From the NCBI GenBank assembly GCA_937902285.1, contig CALGTB010000046.1, positions 1-16,660 on the forward strand: a stretch of DNA of 16,660 nucleotides, written 5' to 3'. The notes below the pieces were generated by a model. That model saw only the letters and a list, made by a program, of their open reading frames with translations. It was not told where the DNA came from and made no database searches. Origin of the DNA: an uncultured Actinomycetes bacterium (GTDB taxonomy: Bacteria; Actinomycetota; Actinomycetes; S36-B12). Positions 7,055-14,582 of the stretch are shown one piece after another (the stretch's first letter is position 1; each line of letters opens with the position of its first letter). The translations under genes and the position numbers were made by a program.

Positions 7055-8011
7055 CTACAGGTCGGTGACGTCGGCCTGCTTGGTCTTGACAGCCTCGTAC
7101 GCCTCGACGAGCAGGGCCTTCTCGGCGTCGGTGAGGGGAGTCTCGACGACCCGGCGGATGCCCTCGCGGCCGAGCTCGGCCTCGACGCCGAGGTAGGCGC
7201 CCGTGAGTCCGTACTCGCCGTCGACCCACGCGCAGACCGGCATGACCGCGCCGGAGTCCTCGTGCACCGCCTTGGCCATGCGGGCCGCGGCTGCGGACGG
7301 GGCGTAGTAGGCAGAGCCGGTCTTGAGCAGCGCCACGACCTCGGCGCCGCCGTTGCGCGTGCGGACCACGAGTTCCTCGATCTCGTCGGCCGACAGGAGG
7401 TCGGACAGCGGCTTGCCGTCCACTGCGCAGGCCGAGGCGACGGGGACCATGGTGTCGCCGTGCGAGCCCAGGGTCAGCGTCGTGACCGACGCGACCGGAA
7501 CGCCCAGCTTCTCCGCAACGAAGTGCGTGAACCGCGCGGTGTCGAGCATGCCCGCCTGGCCGATGACCCGATGGTGCGGGAAGCCGGTCACGATCTGCGC
7601 GAGCGCGGTCATCTCGTCGAGCGGATTCGCGACGTTGATGACGACGGCCTCGGGGGCGTGCACGGCGATGTTCTCGGCGACCGCGCGCATGATGCGGGCA
7701 TTGGTCTCGATGAGGTCCATGCGGCTCATGCCGGGCTTGCGCGGCAGGCCCGCCGTAATGACGACGATCTCGGAGCCGGCGATCGCCTCGTAGCCCTCAC
7801 CGTTGGGGCCGGTCGTCTGGCCGACGACGGTCGTCTCGAAGCCTTCAACCCAGCGGGACTGGTTGAGGTCGAGGGCGAGGCCCTCGGGCTTTCCCTCGAT
7901 GACGTCGGTGAGCACCACCGTGTCGAAGATGTCGTACTCGGCGAGCCGCATCGCGGTCGTCGAACCGTAGAAGCCTGCTCCGATGACTGAGACCTTGCCG
8001 CTTCGTGCCAT
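7055..8011 (-). CDS. mdh: Malate dehydrogenase (LDH-like, NAD-dependent)
   Basis: A 318-residue cytosolic enzyme interconverting malate and oxaloacetate. The NAD-binding fold starts VSVIGAGFYGS (glycines 11-17), and the acidic Asp36 after the second strand indicates NAD rather than NADP. Substrate residues are Arg91 and Arg97 in LPRKPGMSR, Asn129 in VANPLD, and Arg160. The catalytic relay is Asp157 with His184 in GSHGD. Arg91, where lactate dehydrogenases have Gln, argues for malate. The ATG at 8011 fits the fold start. The frame runs upstream to a TTG at 8062, but that extension is unlike the family. A GGAAGG lies 12 bases upstream, a long spacing. It is the first gene of the mdh-icd unit, read from the control region that holds the 8050-8065 palindrome. 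Confidence 0.95.
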   Translation of the reverse strand: MARSGKVSVIGAGFYGSTTAMRLAEYDIFDTVVLTDVIEGKPEGLALDLNQSRWVEGFETTVVGQTTGPNGEGYEAIAGSEIVVITAGLPRKPGMSRMDLIETNARIMRAVAENIAVHAPEAVVINVANPLDEMTALAQIVTGFPHHRVIGQAGMLDTARFTHFVAEKLGVPVASVTTLTLGSHGDTMVPVASACAVDGKPLSDLLSADEIEELVVRTRNGGAEVVALLKTGSAYYAPSAAAARMAKAVHEDSGAVMPVCAWVDGEYGLTGAYLGVEAELGREGIRRVVETPLTDAEKALLVEAYEAVKTKQADVTDL

Positions 8012-8049
8012 GGCTGACGGGTGCCTTCCGCGTGGATGATCGGGGGGAA

Positions 8050-8065
8050 ATCTTGACGTCAAGAT
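8050..8065. promoter_or_regulatory. Perfect 16-bp palindrome between mdh and the decarboxylase gene, candidate operator
   Basis: ATCTTGACGTCAAGAT reads the same on both strands. It lies in the 116-bp space between divergent starts (8011 and 8128). It touches a -10-like hexamer on the plus strand and contains TTGACG, usable as a -35 toward mdh. The size and symmetry fit a homodimeric repressor such as a MarR-type protein. MarR-family TamR of Streptomyces is known to control TCA genes including mdh and idh, but I cannot confirm that this is its motif. Confidence 0.6.
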
Positions 8066-8070
8066 ACCTT
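8065..8070 (+). promoter_or_regulatory. Candidate -10 element of the PLP decarboxylase gene
   Basis: TACCTT fits TANNNT and would start a transcript near 8077, with a leader of about 50 bases containing the ribosome binding site at 8117-8122. Its first base is the last base of the palindrome, so a bound protein should block it. No clear -35 is visible. Confidence 0.35.
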
Positions 8071-8116
8071 AGGGGGACGGCCCATGCCACGGCGGTGGGC
8101 GCCGCACGAGCCACCC

Positions 8117-8122
8117 GGGAGG
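8117..8122 (+). promoter_or_regulatory. Ribosome binding site of the PLP decarboxylase gene
   Basis: GGGAGG five bases before the GTG at 8128. It fixes that GTG as the start rather than the ATG at 8005, which would overlap mdh and run through the control region. Confidence 0.75.
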
Positions 8123-8127
8123 ACGAC

Positions 8128-9492
8128 GTGACGGACCTCACGACGTGGCTGCCGCGGGCGGTCGAGGCGGTCGCGAGGTGGGAGGAATCCTTCGGCAGCT
8201 TCCCCCGCCACCCGTCCCTGCACGTCGATGACGAGCGCCTCGCCGACGCGTTCGACGCCCTCTCGGCACGACTGACGGACAACTACCCCTTCTTCCACCC
8301 GCACTACGTAGGCCAGATGCTCAAGCCGCCCCATCCGGCCGCCGTGCTGGGCTACGTGACGGCGATGCTCATCAACCCCAACAACCACGCTCTTGACGGC
8401 GGACCCGCCACTGCGGCCATGGAGAAGGACGTCGTCGCGCGGCTCGCGACGATGTTCGGCATGCCGCGTCATCTCGGCCACCTGACATCGAGCGGCACGA
8501 TCGCGAACCTCGAGGCGCTCTTCGTCGCACGCGAGTGCCACCCCGGGAAGGCCGTTGCCTTCAGCGCCGACGCCCACTACACGCATGCGCGCATGTGCCA
8601 CGTGCTCGGAGTCGAGGCGGTCTCCATCCCCACCGACGAGCTCGGACGGATGGACCTCGCCGCGCTCGACGCGGAACTGAGCGCCGGACGGATCGGCACG
8701 GTGGTCGCGACTCTCGGCACGACGGGACTCGGCGCGGTCGATCCGCTCGACCGGATCGTCCCGCTGGCGCGCGAGCACGGGGTCCGCGTGCACGTCGACA
8801 CCGCCTACGGCGGCTTCTTCTCGCTGATCGCCGACGGAACCGAGGACGGTGTCGTGCGCGAGCCGTTCGAGGCGATCCGGCAGGCGGACTCCGTTGTCGT
8901 CGACCCCCACAAGCACGGCCTCCAGCCCTACGGCTGCGGTGCAGTGCTGTTCGCGGACCCGTCGGTCGGACGCTTCTACGGGCACGACTCCCCCTACACC
9001 TACTTCAGCTCCGATGAGCTCCACCTCGGGGAGATCTCGCTCGAGTGCAGTCGCGCCGGTGCCTCGGCAGCGGCGCTCTGGCTGACGCTCGAAGTGCTGC
9101 CCCTGACAGCGGACGGACTCGGTGCGGCGCTCCGGCCCGGCCGCCGCGGCGCGCTCGCGTGGCACCGCCAGCTGCACGAGTCCCACGCCCTGGTCCCCTA
9201 CCAGCCGCCGGAGCTCGACATCGTCACGTACCTCCCCGACCGCGCGACGATGACCGCGGTGGACGCAGCAAGCCAGTCCGTGTTCCGGGCGGCAGGGCAG
9301 GGAGACCCGCGCGATCAGGTGCACGTTGCGACCTACGCGGTTACCGGTGGGCACCTGGACGCGCGCGGGCACGCGATCGCGCACGACGCGGATCACGCAC
9401 GGATCCTGCGCAGCGTCGTGATGAAGCCGGAGAGCGAGGCCGCCGTCCCCTCGGTGCACGCCCGACTGGAGGAGCTCGCCAGCCAGGCCTAG
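8128..9492 (+). CDS. Pyridoxal phosphate-dependent group II decarboxylase family protein
   Basis: A 454-residue fold-type I PLP enzyme of the glutamate/aromatic amino acid decarboxylase superfamily, likely cytosolic. The cofactor site is clear: phosphate-binding TSSGTIANLEAL (120-131), His150 in SADAHYTH stacking on the ring, Asp224 in HVDTAYGG pairing with the pyridine nitrogen, and the Schiff-base Lys262 in DPHKHG. The N-terminal segment with NPNNHALDGGPATAAMEK is also typical. The substrate cannot be read; decarboxylation of an amino acid is the family expectation, and a transamination-type reaction is possible. The GTG start is supported by the GGGAGG before it. The gene stands alone, divergent from mdh and convergent with the acetyltransferase. 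Confidence 0.88.
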   Translation: MTDLTTWLPRAVEAVARWEESFGSFPRHPSLHVDDERLADAFDALSARLTDNYPFFHPHYVGQMLKPPHPAAVLGYVTAMLINPNNHALDGGPATAAMEKDVVARLATMFGMPRHLGHLTSSGTIANLEALFVARECHPGKAVAFSADAHYTHARMCHVLGVEAVSIPTDELGRMDLAALDAELSAGRIGTVVATLGTTGLGAVDPLDRIVPLAREHGVRVHVDTAYGGFFSLIADGTEDGVVREPFEAIRQADSVVVDPHKHGLQPYGCGAVLFADPSVGRFYGHDSPYTYFSSDELHLGEISLECSRAGASAAALWLTLEVLPLTADGLGAALRPGRRGALAWHRQLHESHALVPYQPPELDIVTYLPDRATMTAVDAASQSVFRAAGQGDPRDQVHVATYAVTGGHLDARGHAIAHDADHARILRSVVMKPESEAAVPSVHARLEELASQA

Positions 9493-9500
9493 CTGGCGGC

Positions 9501-9519
9501 GGGGACTCCAGGGAGCCCC
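9501..9519. terminator. Small hairpin after the decarboxylase stop
   Basis: GGGG (9501-9504) and CTC (9506-9508) pair with GAG (9513-9515) and CCCC (9516-9519), with one bulged A and a four-base loop. It lies 9 bases after the plus-strand stop and 11 before the convergent acetyltransferase stop. A weak stem with no T-run. Confidence 0.3.
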
Positions 9520-9529
9520 ACCCAGTCGG

Positions 9530-10111
9530 CTAGGGAGTTGCGGGGGACTGGCGGGCCCGCCACTCCCCCGCCAGCATCGCGTACTGGTAGCCGTCCACCC
9601 AGCCGAGTTCCGCATGCCACGAGTTCGCCACTCCGTGCTGCTCCCGGCGCATCCCTGCTCGCTCCAGCGCGCGGACCGACGCATGGTTGTCGGCGTTGCA
9701 GCTTGCCGTCACCCGTCGAAGGCCCAACGGGCCGAAGGCGGCCGCCACGAGGCCTCTCGCCAGGTCGCCTCCGACGCCCTGTCTCCAGAACCTGGGGTCG
9801 ACGATGTAGCCGATGACGCCCTCAGTGCCGAGAGGCATGCCCGGCTGACCCAACCCGTCCACGACGTCGAGGAAGCCCATCGCCACAAGGGCTCCGTCGC
9901 GCTCAGCGACACAGGAGAAGTCCGTCTCGCTGCCGGGCAGCGTCGACCACTCACGACGGAACGTGTCCGCATCGACGTCGGTGCGGATCATGAACCGGTT
10001 GACCTGCGGGTCGTTGCGGAAGGCGAGCAGCGACTCGATGTCGGCCGCCACTGGATCACGCAGGAGAAGGCCGCCCGCACGCATGGGCCACGGGCTGTTT
10101 GTCACTGGCAC
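9530..10111 (-). CDS. GNAT family N-acetyltransferase (RimJ/RimL-like)
   Basis: A 193-residue acetyl-CoA-dependent acetyltransferase of the Acetyltransf_3 type, related to ribosomal-protein alanine acetyltransferases. The N-terminal LLLRDPVAADIESLLAFRNDPQV is characteristic. The acetyl-CoA loop RQGVGG (110-115) and NADNHASVRALERAGM (139-154) are both well formed. The acceptor substrate is unknown. The GTG at 10111 is chosen because GGGAGG lies five bases before it. The frame extends to a GTG at 10177, but that N-terminus lacks such a site and does not resemble the family. The gene is 104 bases downstream of DUF3017 on the same strand and may be read from the same or its own promoter. Its last codons contain a large palindrome (9540-9571). 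Confidence 0.88.
   Translation of the reverse strand: MPVTNSPWPMRAGGLLLRDPVAADIESLLAFRNDPQVNRFMIRTDVDADTFRREWSTLPGSETDFSCVAERDGALVAMGFLDVVDGLGQPGMPLGTEGVIGYIVDPRFWRQGVGGDLARGLVAAAFGPLGLRRVTASCNADNHASVRALERAGMRREQHGVANSWHAELGWVDGYQYAMLAGEWRARQSPATP
9540..9571. repeat. 32-bp near-perfect palindrome inside the 3' end of the acetyltransferase gene
   Basis: Bases 9540-9555 mirror 9556-9571 with a single mismatch (9548/9563) and no spacer. The centre is TGGCGGGCCCGCCA (9549-9562). It covers the codons just before the acetyltransferase stop and lies 48 bases past the convergent decarboxylase stop. It could serve as a terminator for plus-strand transcription, or for both directions. Confidence 0.6.
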
Positions 10112-10116
10112 GGTGT

Positions 10117-10122
10117 CCTCCC
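10117..10122 (-). promoter_or_regulatory. Ribosome binding site of the acetyltransferase gene
   Basis: GGGAGG on the minus strand, five bases before the GTG at 10111. It has the same arrangement as the decarboxylase site, and it decides the start. Confidence 0.65.
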
Positions 10123-10215
10123 TCGCATGTCCCTCAGGGTCGGCTTCGGACGTCACCGCAGCGCCCCGACATGACACCGATCACGAGCCCACATCCGTTT
10201 CCCTGCCGAAGCGGC

Positions 10216-10545
10216 CTAGCTGGGGGCGGGGACCCAGAACGTGAAGACCGACAGCCCCAGTCCCAGGACCGCGAGGATCGCGACATCGACCTTCCGGGAT
10301 CGCACGGCCAGCATGCCCGCCTCACCTTCCGGCAGCATCAGCCGAAGGAAGGCCGCGAGCAGGACCGACGCCGAGAGCACCACGCACCCGCGTCGGAAGT
10401 AGTCGAGGCCGATCATCAGCATGGCGATACCGACGCCGATCAGGACGAGCGTGATCGGCCACTGGGCGAGCCAGCGACTGCGGGCCGGGCGCCGGATGGG
10501 GACGACGTTGCCGTCGTGCTCGCTGTCGTCCTCGCCGTCCGCCAC
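10216..10545 (-). CDS. DUF3017 family small membrane protein
   Basis: A 109-residue inner-membrane protein of unknown function. It has a charged N-terminus (about 1-25) and then three hydrophobic spans, near 29-47, 52-69 and 87-105. DUF3017 proteins are known from actinobacteria and commonly sit next to folD, as here. The GTG at 10545 is chosen because it begins the conserved region 23 bases after the folD stop, with AGGA about seven bases before it. The frame stays open upstream through folD, but that part is arginine- and glycine-rich out-of-frame translation. It is the last gene of the purN-purH-folD unit. Confidence 0.8.
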   Translation of the reverse strand: MADGEDDSEHDGNVVPIRRPARSRWLAQWPITLVLIGVGIAMLMIGLDYFRRGCVVLSASVLLAAFLRLMLPEGEAGMLAVRSRKVDVAILAVLGLGLSVFTFWVPAPS

Positions 10546-10568
10546 GGCCTCATCCTGCCACCCTGCCC

Positions 10569-11438
10569 TCAGTGGACTGCCTCGCCTGCGGCCAGCGCCC
10601 GCTCGGCCGCCTCGACGACGTTCGCGATGAGCATGGCCCGGGTCATGGGGCCCACGCCGCCCGGCATCGGTGCGACGAAGCCGGCGACGTCCATGACGTC
10701 GGGCGCGACATCGCCGACGAGGCCCGCCTCGGTGCGGGTGATCCCGACGTCGAGCACCGCGGCACCCGGGCGCACGAGATCCGCGGTGATGAGATGGGGC
10801 ACGCCCGCAGCCGCCACGATGATGTCGGCGCTCGCCAGGTGCCCCGCGAGGTCGGTGGTGCCCGTGTGGCACAGGGTCACCGTGGCGTTCTCCGACTTGC
10901 GCGTGAGGAGGAGTCCCAGGGGGCGCCCGACTGTCACCCCGCGGCCCACGACGACGACGTGCGCACCGTTGATCTCGACGCCGTAGCGGCGTAGCAGCGC
11001 CACGATCCCCCGGGGGGTGCAGGGCAGGGGTGCGGCCTCACCGAGCACGAGCCGGCCGAGGTTGGTGGGGTGGAGTCCGTCGGCGTCCTTGGCCGGGTCC
11101 ATGAGGGTGAGTACCCGGTTGGCGTCGAGATGGCCCGGCAGGGGCAGCTGGACGATGTAGCCGGTGACGCCGGCGTCGGCATTGAGGCGGGCGATCTCGG
11201 AATCGAGCTCGTGCTGGGTCGTGTCAGCGGGCAGGTCGACTCGCACGGACTCGATGCCGACCTCGGCGCAGTCGCGGTGCTTGCCGCCCACGTAGGCATG
11301 GCTGCCGGGATCGTCGCCGACGAGCACCGTGCCCAGTCCCGGGAGGATCCCGGACTCGCGGAGCCGGGCGACGCGCTCGCGGAGCTCGGCCTTGACGTCG
11401 GCGGCCGCGGCCTTGCCGTCCATGATCACTGCTGTCAT
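10569..11438 (-). CDS. folD: Bifunctional methylenetetrahydrofolate dehydrogenase / methenyltetrahydrofolate cyclohydrolase
   Basis: A 289-residue cytosolic enzyme converting 5,10-methylene-THF through methenyl-THF to 10-formyl-THF with NADP+. Visible features are the catalytic Tyr49 and Lys53 of the YxxxK motif (YVGGK), QLPLP (97-101), KDADG (117-121, with Asp120), the nucleotide-binding GRGVTVGRP (165-173) and the C-terminal PGGVGPMT (259-266). The ATG at 11438 overlaps the upstream transporter's stop as ATGA. The gene sits with purN and purH, which consume its product. Confidence 0.96.
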   Translation of the reverse strand: MTAVIMDGKAAAADVKAELRERVARLRESGILPGLGTVLVGDDPGSHAYVGGKHRDCAEVGIESVRVDLPADTTQHELDSEIARLNADAGVTGYIVQLPLPGHLDANRVLTLMDPAKDADGLHPTNLGRLVLGEAAPLPCTPRGIVALLRRYGVEINGAHVVVVGRGVTVGRPLGLLLTRKSENATVTLCHTGTTDLAGHLASADIIVAAAGVPHLITADLVRPGAAVLDVGITRTEAGLVGDVAPDVMDVAGFVAPMPGGVGPMTRAMLIANVVEAAERALAAGEAVH

Positions 11439-12403
11439 GAGCCGGATTCTCGCACGGGTGCGAGGGGCGCAGGCCCGCGGCCGCGGGCCGCGAACGCGAC
11501 CGCGCAGAAGGCGAGCAGCACGCCGGCGAACAGGTTCCACTCCAGCTTGGTGCCCGCCGTCGGAGCCAGGAGGTCGAGCAGCAGCGCACCGGACAGCTGT
11601 CCGGCGATCGAGAGCAGCGCGAAGAACAGGACTCCGACGATGGGCACCACCCACGAGGCGATCGCGATGAAGACGATCCCGATCGCCCCACCCATGTAGA
11701 GCCACCACGGGCCGGCCGGCAGGGCCGATGGACCGGAGCCGGTGACGGCCCAGGTGACCCCGAACGCGGAGGCCAGCGCCATGGTGCCGAACAGGAAGTT
11801 GAGGAAGGTGGCGGACATCGGGTTCTGGCTGGTCCTGGCCACCCGGCCGTTGATGGCCTGCTGCACCGCGATCGCCAGTCCCGCGACGAACGCGAAAGCG
11901 ACGGCGGCCGGCGGGACACTGCCCTCGACGAAGCGGCTTCCGACGGCCAGGGCAACGGCCCCGACCGCGAGCGCCGCCGACACTGCGCGCCGCACCGTGA
12001 TGGCCTGCCGTCCCGCAGGGCCGAGGCCGACCCGATCGACGAGGAGGGAGTTGCTGCTCTGCCCGGCCACCACTGCGACGGTGAACACGGCCACGCCGAT
12101 GAGCGGCACGGTGGCGGCCTGTACCGCGACGAAGAAGCCGCCGAGGATGCCTCCGAGGATCTGCCACCAGGCGAGCTCCCCTGTGCGCACGGCACGCGTC
12201 ACCCGGCCGAGCCCGGCGCGGATCGACGGGTTGACCGCGGTGAGCACGAGGAGGATGAGCAGTCCCGACCCGAAGCTGACGATGGCCGCCTCGAGCCCGC
12301 CCCCGATCGACCTCGACAGCTCGCCGTTGATGCGCGACTGGAGGGCGGTGAGGCCACCCACCAGGAACGTGGCCAGGAGGGGGACGAACCGGCCCCGGGT
12401 CAT
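11435..12403 (-). CDS. DMT-superfamily transporter of the YdcZ/DUF606 type
   Basis: A 322-residue polytopic inner-membrane protein with about ten hydrophobic spans. It is an internal duplication: LQSRINGELSR (21-31) recurs as VQQAINGRVAR (180-190), and the segment from WWQILGG (79) ending GQSSNSLLVD (123) matches the one from WWLYMGG (233) ending GQLSGALLLD (277). This two-repeat structure is the hallmark of the DUF606 group. The substrate is unknown. The ATG at 12403 shares one base with the purH stop (TGATG), and its own stop overlaps the folD ATG. No Shine-Dalgarno sequence is obvious, so it is probably translated by coupling. Its position inside a purine/folate operon suggests a linked substrate, but that is inference. 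Confidence 0.88.
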   Translation of the reverse strand: MTRGRFVPLLATFLVGGLTALQSRINGELSRSIGGGLEAAIVSFGSGLLILLVLTAVNPSIRAGLGRVTRAVRTGELAWWQILGGILGGFFVAVQAATVPLIGVAVFTVAVVAGQSSNSLLVDRVGLGPAGRQAITVRRAVSAALAVGAVALAVGSRFVEGSVPPAAVAFAFVAGLAIAVQQAINGRVARTSQNPMSATFLNFLFGTMALASAFGVTWAVTGSGPSALPAGPWWLYMGGAIGIVFIAIASWVVPIVGVLFFALLSIAGQLSGALLLDLLAPTAGTKLEWNLFAGVLLAFCAVAFAARGRGPAPLAPVRESGS

Positions 12404-13971
12404 CAGTGGAAGAAGTGCCGGGTACCCGTGAGGTACATGGTCACGCCGGCCTCCCTGGCCGCCGCCACCACCTCGTCGTCGCGCACCGAGCCACCGGGCT
12501 GCACCACGGCGGAGATCCCCGCGTCGAGCAGCACCTGGAGGCCGTCGGCGAACGGGAAGAAGGCATCGGACGCGGCCACGGACCCGGCGGCGCGGTCGCC
12601 CGCCCGCTCGACGGCGAGCCTCGCCGAGTCGACCCGGTTCACCTGGCCCATGCCCACGCCGACCGCAGCGCCGTGGCGGGCGAGCAGGATGGCGTTGGAC
12701 TTCACCGAGCGGCAGGCGCGCCAGGCGAACTCCAGGTCGCGGAGCAGCTCCCGGTCGGCGGCCTCGCCGCTCACCAGCTGCCACCCCGACGGGTCGTCGC
12801 CCGCCGCGTTGATGTCGTCGGCGACCTGCACGAGAAGGCCACCGGAGATCGAGCGCGTCTCGATGCGGGCACCCATGTGCGGTCCGGGGACGCGCAGGAC
12901 GCGCAGGTTCTTCTTCGCGCCGAGGAGGGCGAGGGCGTCCGGCTCGAAGTCGGGAGCGATGACGACCTCGGTGAAGATGTCGGCCATCGCCTCGGCCATC
13001 TCCAGCGACACGGCGCGGTTGGCTGCGACCACCCCGCCGAACGCCGACACGGGATCCGTGGCGAACGCCCGTCGGTAGGCCTCGGCGATGTCCAGGCCCA
13101 CGGCGATGCCGCACGGGTTGGCATGCTTGATGATCGCCACCGCCGGCTCGAGATGGTCGAAGGCTGCGCGCCGTGCGGCATCGGCATCGACGTAGTTGTT
13201 GTAGGACATCTGCTTGCCCTGGAGCTGCGTCGCGCCGGCCAGCGCGGGCTCGTGGTGCGCTGACAGGTAGACGGCGGCGCTCTGATGCGGGTTCTCGCCG
13301 TAGCGCAGCACCTCACCCCGCCGCCAAGCGCCGCCGACCCATGCGGGGAAGCCACTGCCGTCCGGCTCGGGCGCGACCACGCTGCCCAGCCACGAGGCGA
13401 CAGCGACGTCGTAGGTGGCCGTGTGGGCGAAGGCCTCGGCGGCGAGGGACGCACGCTCGCGGCCGGTGAAGCCGCCCGCCTCGACGGCCGCGAGGACGTC
13501 GGCGTAGCGCCCGGGCGAGGTCACGACGGCCACGTTCGCGTAGTTCTTCGCCGACGCCCGCACCATGGCGGGCCCACCGATGTCGATCTGCTCCACGCAG
13601 TCGTCGATTGCGGCGCCGGATGCCACGGTGTCGGTGAACGGGTAGAGATTGACGACGACGAGCTCGAATCCTGCGATGCCATGCTCGTCGAGCTGTGCCC
13701 GATGGGACTCCTTGCGCATGTCGGCAAGGAGCCCGCCATGGATGCGCGGATGCAGCGTCTTGACGCGGCCGTCGAGCACTTCCGGGAAGCCCGTGACGGA
13801 CTCCACGCTCGTCACGGCGCAGCCGGCGGCGGCGATGGTCTTCGCCGTCGAGCCCGTCGAGACCATCTCGACGCCGGCGGCGGCCAGCCCGAGCGCGAGC
13901 TCCTCGAGGCCGGACTTGTCGTACACCGAGACGAGGGCCCTGCGAACGGGGCGCCTGGTGTCGTCGCTCAT
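12403..13971 (-). CDS. purH: Bifunctional AICAR formyltransferase / IMP cyclohydrolase
   Basis: A 522-residue cytosolic enzyme for the last two steps of IMP synthesis. The N-terminal IMP cyclohydrolase domain (about 10-210) shows VYDKSGL, GRVKTLHPRIHGG (68-80) and DIGGPAMVRASAKN (130-143). The C-terminal formyltransferase domain starts around RYGENPHQ (223-230) and contains the catalytic Lys282-His283 in IKHANPCG and DAFFPFADG (469-477). The formyl donor is 10-formyl-THF. The length is normal. The ATG at 13971 overlaps the purN stop as ATGA. Confidence 0.97.
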   Translation of the reverse strand: MSDDTRRPVRRALVSVYDKSGLEELALGLAAAGVEMVSTGSTAKTIAAAGCAVTSVESVTGFPEVLDGRVKTLHPRIHGGLLADMRKESHRAQLDEHGIAGFELVVVNLYPFTDTVASGAAIDDCVEQIDIGGPAMVRASAKNYANVAVVTSPGRYADVLAAVEAGGFTGRERASLAAEAFAHTATYDVAVASWLGSVVAPEPDGSGFPAWVGGAWRRGEVLRYGENPHQSAAVYLSAHHEPALAGATQLQGKQMSYNNYVDADAARRAAFDHLEPAVAIIKHANPCGIAVGLDIAEAYRRAFATDPVSAFGGVVAANRAVSLEMAEAMADIFTEVVIAPDFEPDALALLGAKKNLRVLRVPGPHMGARIETRSISGGLLVQVADDINAAGDDPSGWQLVSGEAADRELLRDLEFAWRACRSVKSNAILLARHGAAVGVGMGQVNRVDSARLAVERAGDRAAGSVAASDAFFPFADGLQVLLDAGISAVVQPGGSVRDDEVVAAAREAGVTMYLTGTRHFFH

Positions 13972-14576
13972 GCGTGTCTCCGATGGTCGGGGCGGGCAGG
14001 ATCGGTCAGGGACGGGGCGATGCGCGCGATGGTCGTGACGAGAAGTTCGCGCTCGACCTCCTTGATGCGCTCGTGCAGCGACGACTCGTCGTCGTCGGGG
14101 AGCACCTCGACGGCGCGCTGCGCGAGGATGCGGCCGGTGTCGACGCCGTGGTCGATCTCATGCACCGTGCACCCCGTGACCGTGACGCCGTAGGCGAGTG
14201 CGTCCCGCACGGCGTGCGCTCCGGGGAAGGCCGGCAGCAGGGCGGGGTGGGTGTTGATGATCCGGCCGGACAGTGCGTCGACCATCTCACTGCCGAGGAT
14301 GCGCATGAACCCGGCGCTGACCACGAGGTCGGGCTCGAAGGCACGGACAACGCCGAGCAGGGCGGCGTCCCAGGCCTGGCGGTCGGCGAAGTCTGCGAGT
14401 CGGCACGCGAAGGCAGGGATGCCGACCTTCGAGGCACGGCCCAACGCAGGCGCGTACTCGACGTCGCTGCCCACGGCGACGATGGTCGCCGGGACCCGGC
14501 CGTCCGCACAGGCATCGATGAGCGCCTGGAGCAGGGTTCCGGACCCCGAGGCGAGCACGACGATGCGGGCGGACAC
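13968..14576 (-). CDS. purN: Phosphoribosylglycinamide formyltransferase (10-formyl-THF dependent)
   Basis: A 202-residue cytosolic enzyme transferring a formyl group to GAR in purine synthesis. It shows the N-terminal phosphate-binding loop ASGSGTLLQAL (9-19), the catalytic Asn108 and His110 in INTHPALLPAFPG, and the catalytic Asp146 in HGVDTG, two residues on from E. coli Asn106, His108 and Asp144. The start is a GTG at 14576, where the family N-terminus begins. A -10-like TAGGGT lies six bases upstream and no Shine-Dalgarno sequence is seen, so the mRNA may be leaderless. It heads the purN-purH-transporter-folD-DUF3017 unit. Confidence 0.95.
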   Translation of the reverse strand: MSARIVVLASGSGTLLQALIDACADGRVPATIVAVGSDVEYAPALGRASKVGIPAFACRLADFADRQAWDAALLGVVRAFEPDLVVSAGFMRILGSEMVDALSGRIINTHPALLPAFPGAHAVRDALAYGVTVTGCTVHEIDHGVDTGRILAQRAVEVLPDDDESSLHERIKEVERELLVTTIARIAPSLTDPARPDHRRHA

Positions 14577-14582
14577 GAGGGA

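Noticed and set aside
4461..7196. A 911-codon plus-strand open frame opposite the CNNM, icd and mdh genes
   Set aside because: It is antisense to three well-supported genes, runs through the perfect hairpin, and has His/Arg/Asp/Val/Leu-rich composition typical of the complementary frame in high-GC DNA. No domain is recognisable.
8005..8127. ATG at 8005 as start of the decarboxylase
   Set aside because: It would overlap the mdh start and translate the control region. GGGAGG before the GTG at 8128 is far better.
8059..9684. A 541-codon minus-strand open frame opposite the decarboxylase
   Set aside because: It is antisense to the PLP enzyme and crosses both the acetyltransferase 3' end and the mdh control region. 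Its composition is that of a shadow frame.
10112..10215. Possible small gene or RNA in the gap between DUF3017 and the acetyltransferase
   Set aside because: It holds only the acetyltransferase ribosome binding site and a 4-bp stem (GCCG/CGGC) near 10206-10216. No coding or RNA signal was seen.
11439..12167. Upstream extension of the folD frame into the transporter gene
   Set aside because: Out-of-frame translation of the transporter. The FolD N-terminus starts at the ATG at 11438.
12404..13114. Upstream extension of the transporter frame through purH
   Set aside because: The extension is Arg/Gly-rich out-of-frame translation of purH. The true protein starts at the ATG at 12403.
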